Shown: one piece after another, positions 21,520 to 32,690 of the stretch
How positions within the stretch are numbered: position 1 is the first letter of the stretch
How the letters are laid out: each line of letters starts with the position of its first letter
Source of the DNA: Carcinoscorpius rotundicauda
Taxonomy: Eukaryota > Arthropoda > Merostomata > Xiphosura > Limulidae
Direction: 5' to 3'
Assembly: GCA_011833715.1 (NCBI GenBank)
Contig: CM022391.1
Span: 170,047,601-170,111,600 of the forward strand
DNA length: 64,000 nt
Translations under genes and position numbers: made by a program
Notes under the pieces: generated by a model
Seen by the model: the letters and a program-made list of their open reading frames with translations, nothing else
Databases searched by the model: none
Told to the model about the DNA's origin: nothing

Positions 21520-21798
21520 TTTTGTTTGTTTGTTTTTGAATTTCCAACAAAGCTACTCAAGGGCTATCTGTGCTAGCCGTCCCTAATTTAGCAGTGTAAG
21601 TGTAGAGGGAAGGTAGCTAGTTATCACCACCCACCGCCAACTCTTGGGCTACACTTTACCAACGAATAGTGGGATTGACCATCACATAATAACGCCCCCA
21701 CGGCTGGGAGAGCAAGCATGTTTGGCGCGACTCGGGCGCAAACCCGCAACCCTCAGATTACGAAGCGCACGCCTAAACGCGCTAGGCCATGCCAGGCC
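21520..21798 (-). mobile_element. SINE family A1 nested in an A copy
   Basis: Complete minus-strand A1 copy from TTTGTTTGTTTGTTTTTG to GCCATGCCAGGCC, splitting the outer copy within its GGTGGGTGGTGATGAC segment. The repeated GGTT on both sides may be a short TSD. The nesting shows A1 moved after the outer copy. Confidence 0.9.
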
Positions 21799-21907
21799 TG
21801 GTTAGTGATGACTATCTGTCTTTCCTCTAGTCTTTCACTGCTAAATTAGGGACGGCTAAGGCAGATAGTCCTCGTGTAGCCTTACACAAAATTCATAACA
21901 AACAAAC
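21799..21907 (+). mobile_element. SINE family A (outer copy), right part
   Basis: Resumes with TTAGTGATGACTATCTGTC and runs through TCACTGCTAAATTAGGGAC to the AACAAACAAAC tail. Confidence 0.85.
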
Positions 21908-22436
21908 AGACTAATAAAAGATAAGAAATTAATAATATCAAGTAGACAGTCCTCATCAGGTCACGTGGCAATGCGCTACGTAAAGAGCGCACTAAAATAA
22001 ATGTATTTAAAAACTTCGTGTACTAATGTTAGCTTTAATACACTTCCAGGAAGAAAAATTATTCATAGTATTATCACAAAAAATCTATTTATATCGGAAA
22101 AACAGTGAATGGGGAAATAGAAAAAAAAAATACTTTGTGCGCTTATTTCTCTCACTTCCACTTCTAATTTGTGTACTATAAGAAATAATGTGGAATCTTG
22201 CTTTCCCATAAAACCTTGCGGCTATAATGGATGAGAAATACAGAATTTAATAAGTACGTGTAAAAGGACTAACCTTTGAACTCCATGTAATCTGATAGTA
22301 ATTTCTCTTTTATTAATGAATGTTGTCACCGTTATCTCTTTCATCTTGTCTTACTGATAATTCTTTATTATTTTTAATTTGTTTACTGGCAAATGTTGTT
22401 TTTGAGAAAAATAAAATTAAAGGTGAAGCTTGTACA
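21908..22436. other. no recognised feature
   Basis: AT-rich spacer with an A run near 22124-22132. No open frame of note. Confidence 0.4.
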
Positions 22437-22796
22437 AGGACATATTAACTTGTGAACAGTTAATACTAAAAGAGTAATACAATGTTATTAAATTATGACT
22501 TTATTATATTACCCATCGTGGTCCTTAGTCAGTTATTACATATGGAACAAGGTTTGTTTGTTTTTAAATTTTGCGCAAAGCTACTTGAAGGCTATCTGCG
22601 CTAGCCGTCCCTAATTTAGCATTGTAAGAAAAGAGGGAAGGCAGCTAGTCATCACCACCCACCGCCAACTCTTGGGCTACTCTTTTACCAACAAATAGTG
22701 GGATTGACTGTCACATTGTAACGTCCCCATGGCTGAAAAGGCGAGCATGTTTAGTGCGACGGGGTTGTGAACCCACAACTCTCTGATTATGAGCCC
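22437..22796. repeat. duplicated segment, copy 1
   Basis: From AGGACATATT onward this matches 53770-54095. The first 115 bp (AACAGTTAATACTAAAAGAG, ATCGTGGTCCTTAGTCAG) differ at about one base. The match runs on into an inserted family A SINE, where identity drops. It is not a family I recognise. Confidence 0.9.
22551..22796 (-). mobile_element. SINE family A, 5' truncated, with TSD
   Basis: Minus-strand copy flanked by ATGGAACAA at 22542-22550 and 22797-22805. It ends at CTGATTATGAGCCC, so the first 30 bp or so of the head are missing although a TSD is present. It was therefore inserted already truncated. Confidence 0.88.
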
Positions 22797-22805
22797 ATGG
22801 AACAA

Positions 22806-23443
22806 AGAATTATGTGTTTACTAGAGGTTATCCTTGTGCAAAATCAAAGTCGGCTCATAAGGAAAAATGTAAAGAAATTAAAATCCAATAAAATGATAGT
22901 ACATTGAATTAGCTGTGTTCCTTAGTGGGTTATTGTTTGTTTGTTTTTAGTTCTAATCTTTGTTGGCAACTTGCGCTGAACAGAAGTTGAAAATAATTGT
23001 GTAAATATATGTAAAAATGTTAAAGGTTTTAGACCTTAGACGAATAAATTAAACATTAAAACAAATAATAAATAAATGACAACAACTTGTTCGACTTCAA
23101 CTCCACAATATGCTTTATTAACTGCACCTAACATAATCTTGGTTACTGAGGGGGTTAAATATTGTTCTATGATTTTGAAATTTAGAAGATTATTTTGAAA
23201 GTTATTATAAGCTGAGGCATAGCGGCTCATAAAATTGCTATAATTATTTTGTTTTGTGTTTTTGTTTAGCTCAAAGCTCTATTTTCTCTTGACTGATTTT
23301 AGGTCTAATTACAATTTTGGACTCGGGATGTCAATAGATTGATCTATTTGACCACACCAAAGGTGCTATAATTAATTTACTCTCGTTTAGTCTGAAATAA
23401 TTTCAATTTGAGGGCGGGATAGAAAAGATTCTGATGAGTATAC
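22806..23443. other. no recognised feature
   Basis: AT-rich. The open frame at 23036-23230 (-) has no domain. Confidence 0.4.
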
Positions 23444-23684
23444 GAGGACTATCTGCGCTAGCCGTCCCTAATTTAGCAGTGTAAGGCTAAAGGGAAGGCA
23501 GCTAGTCATCACCGCCCACCGCTATTTTTTGGGATACTCTTTTAACAACGAATAGCAGGATTGACCATAACGTTATAACGCCCCCATTGCTAAAGGGGCG
23601 AGCATGTGCGGTGCGACAGGGATTCGAACCCGCGACCCTCAGATTACTAGTCAGTGCCATAACCAACTGGCCATGCCCGACCCC
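23444..23684 (-). mobile_element. SINE family A, tail clipped
   Basis: Minus-strand copy starting in the tail at ACGAGGACTATCTGCGC. The head is complete (GGGATTCGAACCCGCGACC; ACTGGCCATGCCCGACC). Confidence 0.88.
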
Positions 23685-25561
23685 CACCTTTGGTATTGCT
23701 ACCTCACAAAAATATAGCTAATAAAAAAGAACAAAGGTCTTATCAATCAATTTACTCTAATCCTGCTTTATAAACTGAAAGTTCCGCAGCTATCGAGGAT
23801 TCTCTTTTAATTCTATTTCAGCGGTGTTTACTAACTTGGACACCTCACGTTTTATCACTGCGTACATATATGTATTTTATTATGTACTTAAGTAATTATT
23901 ATTTGGTAAAACAAGTTAAGTAAATTAGTTGTACTCGTATCATATGTTTCTCGGTGTTTGGTAATCAAGTTGTATCCTCATAAATATGTTTATTTACCTT
24001 TCTGTTTTATTTATCTACTTCCCACAGCTCACTTTAGATGGAGAACATTGTAGTTAGCTTTATATACTGCTATACGTAAGTTTAGCTTTCCCTTTTTCAT
24101 TTTATTATAGGTTTCATTGTTTTTTTATTTCAACAATGATCACATTTGTCTAGTTTATTTCTAAGATTTTTACATATAAAGTCTAAAATATTTTCTATCC
24201 ATAAAAATGTTCACTTCCTCTGGCTGTAGCGTTATCTTCCATTAAAAAAATTTAATTCTGTTTGAACGATTTAATATTGTTCAACTCCCATAAAATCCTA
24301 ATTATCCAGAAAGCAGTTTTTTTTCCAATGTTATACATCCAGTTTTTATTTTCACGTTATTTTCATTCATTTTCACAAACATTTCGCCATTTGTTGTAAT
24401 AAACCTGTCGCAAGGAGCAAAACAAACTATTTTCGTGTTAATATTTACTAAAATAAACTCAGAGATAAACGGCATGATCGAAGATTCAAATCAGATTATA
24501 GGTAAGCTGAACTTCTTGCTACAAACAGTGTTGGAGTTACGATATATTGTTTGTTTCCATGTTTTGTGTCTAAAATTCGGAAACTATCCATGTGAAGTAC
24601 AGCTGAGTGCCCATTGAGAACGTCAGTTCGTACGTCTGTGATAGGCTTTGATAATGAATGATCGTTTTCCCACAGGGGGCGCAATTATGGTTTGACCTTA
24701 TACTAAAACTACTCTTTATTCTTTGTGTGTCAAATGAATTATCAGTCTGATTAAACGACATGCACAACCTGTATAGCTCCAAACTTTACAGAACTTTGAA
24801 CACAAGTATAATCATACCAAAAATAACACGTGAACAACCTTGAGCGATACATCAAATTAGCCTGAAACTGAATCACTTTAAAAATCGTTTATTGCAATGA
24901 TTAAACTGAGAATTATTCATAACAGCTCAGTAGCAAGAGAAACCAATAATTCCAGCTAACGTATTATTTCCGAAAGGCTACTCTATAATTATAGGCTTAG
25001 GAACTAATTTCTCCTACTTTAAAACTCCTGTTAACGCGTGATGGGAAGTAATTAATGACATCAGTGTAAACGGTGGTTTCGATTGTGATTATTGAATTAT
25101 CTTATTACAGACGTCACAGAGAAGTGTTCGAATATCAAAGTCGTTTGTCGGCTACGCTAATCGCATTCCACTTCATTGTATTCCATTACGCATATACATA
25201 CCTTATACACACTTAACCTCTTCTGAGTGTAACATTCTCCCACAGATTAGCTGTAGTCTTTCTAATTTTCTAACAATGTAACTCTCAGACTGAAAGTCTT
25301 TGCTCACAAAGTAGTAAACGAAAACAGAACGCGAATTAACAATACATTTAACTGAATCCATATCTTTACATATTTGCCAAATCAAACGAATAAAAACTAT
25401 ATAATATTTTGCATGTTTCGTCAGCGTGCAGACTCGCGTGTGTACGTCTGCGGTTCTTTCAAATCGCACATTGTGTATTTTGTGTGGATACATTAGGTAG
25501 ATAGTCATACTGAATGTTTTACACCTTCTTTTATTCTCGCTTAAAGACGAGATTTACAAGC
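23685..25561. other. no recognised feature
   Basis: About 1.9 kb of AT-rich sequence. A strong acceptor-like TTTATCTACTTCCCACAG (about 24027) is followed by only nine open codons. Overlapping frames at 24435-24782 and a minus frame at 25203-25508 have no domain. Confidence 0.4.
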
Positions 25562-25645
25562 AGACTTACAACGCTAAAAACTGGGTTTCGATACTCGTTT
25601 GAGCAGAGCACACATACTCCATTGTGTAGCTTTGTATTTATTAAG
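25562..25645 (+). mobile_element. SINE family B, 5' truncated
   Basis: Plus-strand piece: GCAGACTTACAACGCTAAAA, GGGTTTCGATACTCG, then ATTGTGTAGCTTTGTATTTA. The first 30 bp of the head are missing. Confidence 0.8.
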
Positions 25646-25692
25646 TAGCATCTTAACCTTCGTGGTTGTTTATTTAACCATATTGATTACAG

Positions 25693-25776
25693 TATTTGTT
25701 GCGATGTTTAGATGGCAGAGACTTCGGTGTAGCCATGAATGGAAATGACATAATTGCATTTTCGATGCCAGAATAA
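25693..25776 (+). other. possible terminal coding exon
   Basis: After ACCATATTGATTACAG come 27 open codons and TAA in phase 0: YLLRCLDGRDFGVAMNG then NDIIAFSMPE. The composition is protein-like. Family not recognised and no partner exon found. Confidence 0.35.
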
Positions 25777-26104
25777 GCAGTAGATTTGGACCGCTTTCTA
25801 TATTTATCATACATTCATTTATATCTCTTAAAACATCAAGAAGCCTAATAGTTTAACGAAGTAAGTCCACGAAAGAAATCATTCGACATTGTTTAGATAA
25901 TTGTACAAAAAGAAAATGAGGTCTTACACCCAGTATAATATTTTTAACTGAAAAAATGACATTTGAAACTATATCATGCGTTATAGTAAATATAATTGGG
26001 TTAGACTTTAAAGCTCTTTCGAAATATCACAAACATAACCCAACATCTAGGGTAAGCTCTAAGTTCATACATATACATGTATTCATCTTTAGATACCCTG
26101 TTCT

Positions 26105-26384
26105 ATCCCGGCCCGGCATGGCCAAGCGTGTTAAGGCTCGTAATCTGAGGGTCGCAGGTTCGCATCCCCGTCGCGCCAAACATGCTCACCCTTTCAGTCG
26201 TGGGGCCCGTTATAATGTGACGGTCAATCCCACTATTACTTGGTAAAAGAGTAGCCCAAGAGTTGGCGGTGGGTGGTGATGACTGGCTGCCTTCCATCTA
26301 GTCTTACGCTGCTAAATTAGGGACGGCTAGCACAGATAGCCCTCGAGTAGCTTTGTGCGAAATTCAAAAAACAAAATAAACAAA
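26105..26384 (+). mobile_element. SINE family A1 with 7-bp TSD
   Basis: Complete plus-strand copy with head GCATGGCCAAGCGTGTTAAG, B box GGTTCGCATCC and AAACAAAATAAACAAA tail. CTGTTCT flanks it at 26098-26104 and 26385-26391. Low divergence from other A1 copies. Confidence 0.92.
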
Positions 26385-26699
26385 CTGTTCTTCCATGAAG
26401 GCTATAACTATTCCTAATTTAGAAGAGCTGCAAAATAGTAGGGTTTGCTGACAGTCAGACTTTTAACACCTGCTGCACTGAAAATGCTCAGCGTATCGCA
26501 GCTAGAACCTGAGACCGTTTGTTTGTGACTTTATAGTCACTAGTCCCATGTAGCCATTTTCTAGCGTAACGTATATAAATGAAATGCTCATGAATTTGCC
26601 CAAAAATATATATTTTACCCTGCAGTAACTTCAAAATGACTTATAATAACAAGAGCACTAATATTCTTGAACGTAATACCGCTTACTTCTAGATATATC

Positions 26700-26968
26700 G
26701 GCCCAGCATGGCCAGGTGGTTAAAATACTGACTCGTACTTTGAGGGTCGCAGGTTCGAATTCTCTTCACACCAAACATGCTCGCTCTTTTAGCTGTGGAG
26801 GCGTTATAATATTACGGTCAATCCCACTATTCGTTGGTAAAAGAGTAGTCCAATAGTTAGCGGTGGGTGATGATGACTAGCTGTCTTTCCTCTAGTCTTA
26901 CACTGCTAAATTAGTGACAGCTAGCGCAGATAACCCTCTTGTAGCTTTGCGCGAAATTCAAAACAAAC
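26700..26968 (+). mobile_element. SINE family A, full length
   Basis: Plus-strand copy with head GGCCCAGCATGGCCAGGTGG, B box GGTTCGAATTC, complete body and AAACAAACTAAA tail. No obvious TSD. Confidence 0.9.
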
Positions 26969-27043
26969 TAAATCTAAATACATCCGTGTTTTCTTGCTTC
27001 AGGAATATGTACATTTTCTGTCGCTTTTTTCCTATCTTCCAAG

Positions 27044-27148
27044 CGGCACGTCGTTATGTCTGCGGACTTACAACGCTAAAAACCGGGTTTCGATACCCGG
27101 GGTAAGCAGAGCACAGACAATCCATTGTGTAGCTTTGTATTTAATTTC
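27044..27148 (+). mobile_element. SINE family B, head slightly clipped
   Basis: Plus-strand copy: CGTTATGTCTGCGGACTTAC, GGGTTTCGATACCCGG, AGCAGAGCACAGAC, TGTGTAGCTTTGTATTTAAT. The CAGTGGCTCAG start is replaced. Confidence 0.85.
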
Positions 27149-27173
27149 ATACAAATTTTTTCACATTTAAATT

Positions 27174-27344
27174 TTATTTTTGAGAACACCTGTCTTCAGC
27201 TGTGTCAACTTCAGCAGACGAAACACTGGGAATTTCTATCAATAAAGTTTCCATATCAACATGTACTTGTAGCTCATTAGGGTTACGCTGGTCAAAGTAC
27301 ATGAGCATGAAGGCTTTACCTTGGTCTCCAGACGTACCAAACAA
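27174..27344 (-). CDS. terminal coding exon of an unidentified host gene
   Basis: The minus-strand segment begins directly after a CAG acceptor preceded by a branch-point-like TGCTAAC, and runs 56 codons to TAA. The peptide starts LFGTSGDQGKAFMLMYFDQ, continues RNPNELQVHVDMETLL and ends with an acidic AEVDTAEDRCSQK. TAA lies in frame just upstream of the acceptor, as expected at an exon edge. Codon choice and composition look far more coding-like than the surroundings, and no TE match comes to mind. I do not recognise the protein. Its other exons would lie at higher coordinates on the minus strand; I found none in this window, so either introns are long or this is an isolated retained exon. 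Confidence 0.5.
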   Translation of the reverse strand: MFGTSGDQGKAFMLMYFDQRNPNELQVHVDMETLLIEIPSVSSAEVDTAEDRCSQK

Positions 27345-28112
27345 CTGACGTTAGCATTTCTTGAATTCCTAACCTTGTAGAAGGACCAGAATGTAATGTG
27401 TGGGAGATTACCAGAAGACTGGTGCTGTAAGATTCTCGTAACCAGATCAAGTTGTGATTAAATCAAGGTCTCATTATGTGTTGATCTGGTATTTATCAAT
27501 AGAGGTAAACTTTCCTCACAACAATTTGAAGATCATTATAAAAATTAAATAAAACGAAAGTGATTAATGCGTTACGGGAGTTAAACATGAGTCAAATATA
27601 GACTTTCCTTCCTCCTTTATTGTGATTGTGAAGTCAAGATGACGTAACACCACCCTCACTTTTTTTTATGGGACAGTAGTAACCAATCATACTTACTAAT
27701 ACAGTGTGTTTAATTTCTTTTATTTGGTATTATAAGTTAAGCATTTTATTAATTGTTATTTTATTTATATTTTTATATGTTATATCGTGTCCACTACTAT
27801 TGTCCATTTCAAATCATTTAGCACAGACTCTCTTTAAGGTTCTTCAAACTGTAAAGTTTAATCAATATAACGATAGCTTTCTTCTGATTCAGAAACCAAT
27901 CTAGATTTCTGCGTTATTACTCAATAAAATGTATGACAGATTAAATACTGCATATTTTAAGGTGCAATTTAAAATAATTATCGTCCAAAACAAATAATGA
28001 CAAAACATGTATCTACATTACATGACCTAATGCAGCCACTACAGATGTAGTAAGCATACGAAGTTCAAACTATCTTTTACCCAACAGCAAACCCAAATTG
28101 TTAATTTTCTAC
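27345..28112. other. no recognised feature
   Basis: Putative intron side of the 27.2 kb exon. An open frame at 27704-27904 (+) is a hydrophobic AT-rich translation without recognisable features. Confidence 0.4.
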
Positions 28113-28271
28113 TTGTTTGTTTTGAATTTCTCGCAAAGCTACACGTGAATTATCTGTCTAACTATTTCTAATTTAGATATGAAAGACAAGAGTTAGTCAT
28201 AACCGCCCACCGCCAACTCTTGGGCTACTCTTTCACCAAAGAATTGTGGGACTGATCGTCACATTATGACG
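28113..28271 (-). mobile_element. SINE family A, head missing
   Basis: Minus-strand tail and body only, ending at CGTCACATTATGACGG. The portion around the TAGTCTTACACTG segment is poorly kept. Confidence 0.8.
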
Positions 28272-28391
28272 GAAGTTCGTTAATTAAACAGCTGCAGTAG
28301 AAACACTTGTAATCCTATCATTATAAAACTTCCATTGCTGCTTCCCTGAAATCTTATCTTATCTTTATTAAGAAGTTTCCTACATTATTTC

Positions 28392-28653
28392 GGGCCTGGC
28401 ATGGCCGAGCGCGTTAAGGCGTGCGCTCGTAATCCGAGGGTCGCGGGTTCGCGCCCGCGTTGCGCTAAACATGCTCGCCCTCCCAGCCGTGGGGGTGTAT
28501 AATGCAACGGTCAATCCCACTATTCGTTGGTAAAAGAGTAGCCCAAGAGTTGGCGGTGGGTGGTGATGACTAGCTGCCTTCTCTCTAGTCTTACACTGCA
28601 AAATTAGGGACGGCTAGCACAGATTGTGCGAAATTCAAAAACAAACAAACAAA
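28392..28653 (+). mobile_element. SINE family A1 with perfect 13-bp TSD
   Basis: Plus-strand copy with head GCATGGCCGAGCGCGTTAAG. CCTACATTATTTC flanks it at 28379-28391 and 28654-28666. Its B-box region is GGTTCGCGCCC, even further from the consensus. About 15 bp of the tail (CCCTCGAGTAGCTT) are missing. A recent insertion. Confidence 0.93.
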
Positions 28654-28666
28654 CCTACATTATTTC

Positions 28667-29351
28667 TGTTGAAGGGTTTTAGTCGTAGAGAATCTGGGAA
28701 CTTTATTACTTTCAAACTCTTACTTAGCAGCATTTAAAATAAACTTTCAGCCTTAGTGATTCTCATTAAAACGTTATCAACATAACTTGCGTTAAAACAA
28801 TGTTGAAAAACACTTAGCTTAACGATGCTAATTGTAAATCTTTAGTTTTATTGGCACATTAAGAAATTGTAAACATCATTTGCATCAAAACCTTTCAGAA
28901 AACTTATTGAAAAATTCAAACTTTATCAGCATTTACTGATCATTAGTGTTTCTGTTTGTTTTCACAAATGTAAATTTTTACTGTGAGAGCCGCTGTGTTT
29001 TCAAGATGTTACTTTTATTCTTGTTTTATCGTAACGTCTGTTGTGTTTATTGTTAATGTTTCGGATGTATGAATTCATAAAGAAATGTGACGCCACTTCT
29101 AAAGGTTGACTGTAGAATATATACAGATTATCCCTAACTACTGTTTTGATATATTTTCATGTATTTGAACATATTATTTGTTAAAATATTGTATTGTATT
29201 TTAATAATTAACAATACCTATCCCATCCTAAATCTGGATAAAATGTTATTTTACCGTCGTTTTTTTCAATATGAAGAATAAACCTTGTAAATGAATAGTG
29301 AAAAACCTTGCAGTTAAATTCTCCATTTTGTTCTAAAACAACGTGATTCTT
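28667..29351. other. no recognised feature
   Basis: AT-rich spacer without open frames of note. Confidence 0.4.
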
Positions 29352-29619
29352 AAGTTTGAATTTCGTGCATAGCTACAGGAGGGCTATCTGCGCTAGCCGT
29401 CCTTAATTTAGTAGGGTAAGTCTAGAGGGAAAGCAGCTAGTCATCACCACCCACCGACAATTCTTGGGCTACTCTTTTACCAACGAATAGTGGCATTGAC
29501 CCTCACATTGTAACGCCACCACAGCTGAAAGGGTGAACAAGTTTGGTGTGACGGGAATTTGAATCCGCAACCCTGAGATTATAAGTCGAGTGCTTTAACA
29601 ATCGAACCATGCCGAGCTG
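29352..29619 (-). mobile_element. SINE family A, full length
   Basis: Minus-strand copy from GAATTTCGTGCATAGCTAC to a head reading CGAACCATGCCGAGC. B-box region GGAATTTGAATCC on plus. Diverged, no TSD. Confidence 0.88.
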
Positions 29620-30060
29620 ATTTTTAGGTCAAAATAATTTATTTATTTATGAGATTATTTTTTTCGCTATAAATACATTTATAATTAATTCTCAGCGATG
29701 GTTTATGTATAGCATCACGGCTTTATTAATAAAGAAATTATATGTTCATCTAATAATGGGAAAAAAAAAGCTGAATTTAAAAACAACTTTTAAACTCCGA
29801 ATTTTAAGTGAAATTAATAACGATAAAAACTAGTATGGTACTTCCTATATATATAACCAAATTTAGTTTCCAGCCAGTTAGAAACACTATGGATAGTTGG
29901 TGAATATAATTAATGCACTTCAATTTCTCACTTAGGATGCTACAAATTTTCTTATCTCATTTTGTTTTGTTTCAAAATTTTTTAACTTACTACAGTATAA
30001 TTTAATCGGAACATCACTTTCTTATTTAACATTCATTTCTCTCATAAAATTTTATTACAG
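29620..30060. other. no recognised feature; ends in splice acceptor candidate
   Basis: AT-rich. The last 30 bp are pyrimidine-rich and end in TTTTATTACAG before the exon at 30061. Confidence 0.4.
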
Positions 30061-30175
30061 TCTCATCAGTGTTTTGAAAGAGGTTTTACAAAAAGATGCT
30101 GACAATACATTGTTCACGTTAAGTCAGTCACAGGAGAGACCAGCTCGTAAAATTTCTAAATTTAAAACACTTTAA
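30061..30175 (+). CDS. terminal coding exon of an unidentified host gene
   Basis: After a pyrimidine-rich acceptor (TCTCATAAAATTTTATTACAG), one split-codon base is followed by 37 open codons and TAA. The peptide starts LISVLKEVLQKDADNTLF, continues TLSQSQERPARK and ends ISKFKTL. An amphipathic start and a basic end look like a real C-terminus. I cannot name the family. No upstream exon was recognised within the window. Confidence 0.42.
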
Positions 30176-31078
30176 AAACAGTAAAAAGTTGTTTGAAGCT
30201 CAAGTTTGGAAAAGTTACCAAATCAGTTAAGAAAGAACGCAATTTATACAAGGAAAAAGTACTCAAACAAGTGCTCGAACACTATTTGTGTATAAATTTA
30301 GATTGGCGGCAAAGTTTTAACTCGTTTGATGTAAACAAATATAACAGATAGGTTTTATGTGTAAATTCATTCGTGTTTTCGGTAAAAGTTTAGTATCATA
30401 CGAAAAGTACTTTTGTTTTAAGGATACATCAAAAGCAGATAGTGTTTCGACTCGAATGTGCGTAGGGCTGTATTTATTTACCATTCAACAAGACATTAAA
30501 TGTAATATGAATGAGTGAAAGGAAACCGAAAGTAATTCTTTTATATAAGCGTGCATTTGATCACCCACTATTCTGTAGATACTTTAACATGAATAATTTA
30601 TTTACGAACCCCTTGGTTTTTCTTGTCTAACATTGAGACTTAGGTTTTCATACACACTAGGCCTAATTAAGTAAATAGTGCGGGAGGTAATTTTAAAACA
30701 GCGAGCTTTTGATGTATTACAGGTTTTCTTTGTTTAATTACAAACTGAAGTTAATATATATTTTTGGCATTTATTTATGAAAAGGAAAATAAATTATTTT
30801 AAGTGTGATGTAATATTTTTAATTTGATTTGTTTGTAATGGGATCCACAGACTTAAATTGCATTTAAGTTATTTAAACCCGTCAATATCTGTTGTATGTA
30901 TGTCTAAAATTATATGTATCAAAGGTGGAAAATTAAATAGGAAATAAGTGTATTAAATAATCATATAATAAGTAATTTATACATGGTAAATATAAACATA
31001 ATAGTTTAAGAGCCAACTCTAAAACAAACAAATTAATAATACAAATAATCGTTACTACCACTTTTCAGACTAGAAAAC
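30176..31078. other. no recognised feature
   Basis: AT-rich sequence that would include the 3' untranslated region if the 30061 exon is real. No clear polyadenylation arrangement could be singled out. Confidence 0.35.
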
Positions 31079-31206
31079 AGTTCCCCGCTGGTAGCGCGGT
31101 AAGTCTACGGATATACAACATTAAAATCAGCGGTTTGATTCCACTCGGCGGATTCAGCAGACAGCCAGATGTGGCTTTGCTATAAGAAAGAAACACAAAC
31201 ACGCTA
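31079..31206 (+). mobile_element. SINE family C, complete
   Basis: Plus-strand copy of the third tRNA-derived family: GTTCCCCGCTGGTAGCGCGG, TAAGTCTACGGATATAC, GGTTTGATTCC, then GATGTGGCTTTGCTATAAG and ACACAAACACG. Confidence 0.85.
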
Positions 31207-31477
31207 GAAAAATAAAACTGTGTTCCTAAAACAGCCTCCAGTGGCACAACTTTACGTACGACTACAAAGAAAGTTAGTTAGTATAAACAATTCGTCAAGA
31301 AAAAAATTTAGATATTTTTCTGATTGGTGTTTTGTTTTTTCTCATGCCTTTCCTTACGATTTTTTTTAAAAGGTTGAAAGCCGTTTCGGATGTGTGCATT
31401 GGATGTTGTTGTTCTAACTGAAATGACCAAGACACAGATAGTCATTATGAAAAGTTTAGATTTTGTACAGGCGCAGA

Positions 31478-31761
31478 TTGTTTGTTTGTTTGTTTTTTGA
31501 ATTTCGCACAAAGCTACTCAAGGGTTATCTGCGTTAACTGTCCCCAATTTAGCAGTGTAAGATTAGAGGGAAAGCAGCTAGTCATCACCACCCACTGCCA
31601 ACTTTTGGGCTACTCTTTTAGCAACGAATAGTGGGATTAACCGTCACATTATGACGCCCCCACGGCTGAAAGGGCGAGCATGTTTGGCTCGACCGAGATG
31701 AGAACCCGCGACCCTCAGATTACGAGTTGCACGCCTTAACGCGCTTGGCGGCGCCGCTCCT
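31478..31761 (-). mobile_element. SINE family A1 with 10-bp TSD
   Basis: Complete minus-strand copy with CAGGCGCAGA at 31468-31477 and 31762-31771. The head ends CCTTAACGCGCTTGGCGGC. The B-box region (GAGATGAGAACCC on plus) is altered at the same position as other A1 copies. Confidence 0.92.
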
Positions 31762-32070
31762 CAGGCGCAGACACAAAGGTTTATAAAAAAAAAAGGTTTA
31801 TTTTATACGAGTTCAAAGTTACCATCATCAGATAGCGATTTCCAGCCAGTATCAAATCCATGCAGAAGAAGTGTTAATGTTACCAGTTAAAGAAGTGTTA
31901 AGGGGTTACTTTACTCTCTGTTTACGAAGGTCAGCTTTGTGTGATACGTAACGGAAGTTCTTAGATTTCTTTCTTTGAAGGGAAATTTCCTGTTTATTCT
32001 AATCGTGCAACAATGAACGACAGGATTGTTATTTATAGCAACCGGTATGATTTAAACTAAATATTATTAA

Positions 32071-32342
32071 GGCCCGGCACGGCCAGGTGGGCTTAGACGT
32101 TCGTAATCCGAGGGTCGCAGGTTAGAATTCCCGTCGCACCAAACATGCTCGCCCTTTCATCCATGGGAGCGTTATAATGTGACGGTCAATCCTACTATTC
32201 GTAGGTAAAAGAGTAGCCCAAAAGTTGGCAGTGGGTGGTGATGACTAGTTGCCTTCCCTCTAGTCTTACACTGCTAAATTACGGACGACTAGCGCAGATA
32301 GCCCTCGAGTAGGTTTGCGCGAAATTCAAAAACAGAGAAACA
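32071..32342 (+). mobile_element. SINE family A with 12-bp TSD
   Basis: Plus-strand copy with head GGCCCGGCACGGCCAGGTGG, flanked by AAATATTATTAA at 32059-32070 and 32343-32354. The B box has one change (GGTTAGAATTCC). Body and tail complete. Confidence 0.92.
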
Positions 32343-32448
32343 AAATATTATTAATATTCATAAAAAGTAGCAGTGAAGTGTGTGCATAACTAATGTACTT
32401 CAAACCATTTAACAGTAACGTCGCTGATCAGTGTATATTACTGAGAAA

Positions 32449-32690
32449 AACAAGGAGCTATCTGTCTATAGCCATCCCTAATTTTAAAGTGATAAACTCG
32501 AGGAAAGGCAGCTAGTTGATAACAATTAACTCAAATCGTGAGCTACTCTTGTTTAATGTAATAGTAGGAGTGAATTGTCACTCTTAACGTATGGCTCCGC
32601 AGTAACAAATGCGAATCATGACTTTTGAGTTTGGGACTCATAGTAAGGGCACCCCAATTACTAAGTCACGTCTAACCCATTAAAAGAGCA
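32449..32690 (-). mobile_element. decayed SINE of family A type
   Basis: AGGAGCTATCTGTCTATAGC, GAGGAAAGGCAGCTAGTTG and ATCGTGAGCTACTCTTG follow family A order in the minus direction, but the head half is unlike the consensus. A very old copy or a related family. Confidence 0.5.
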
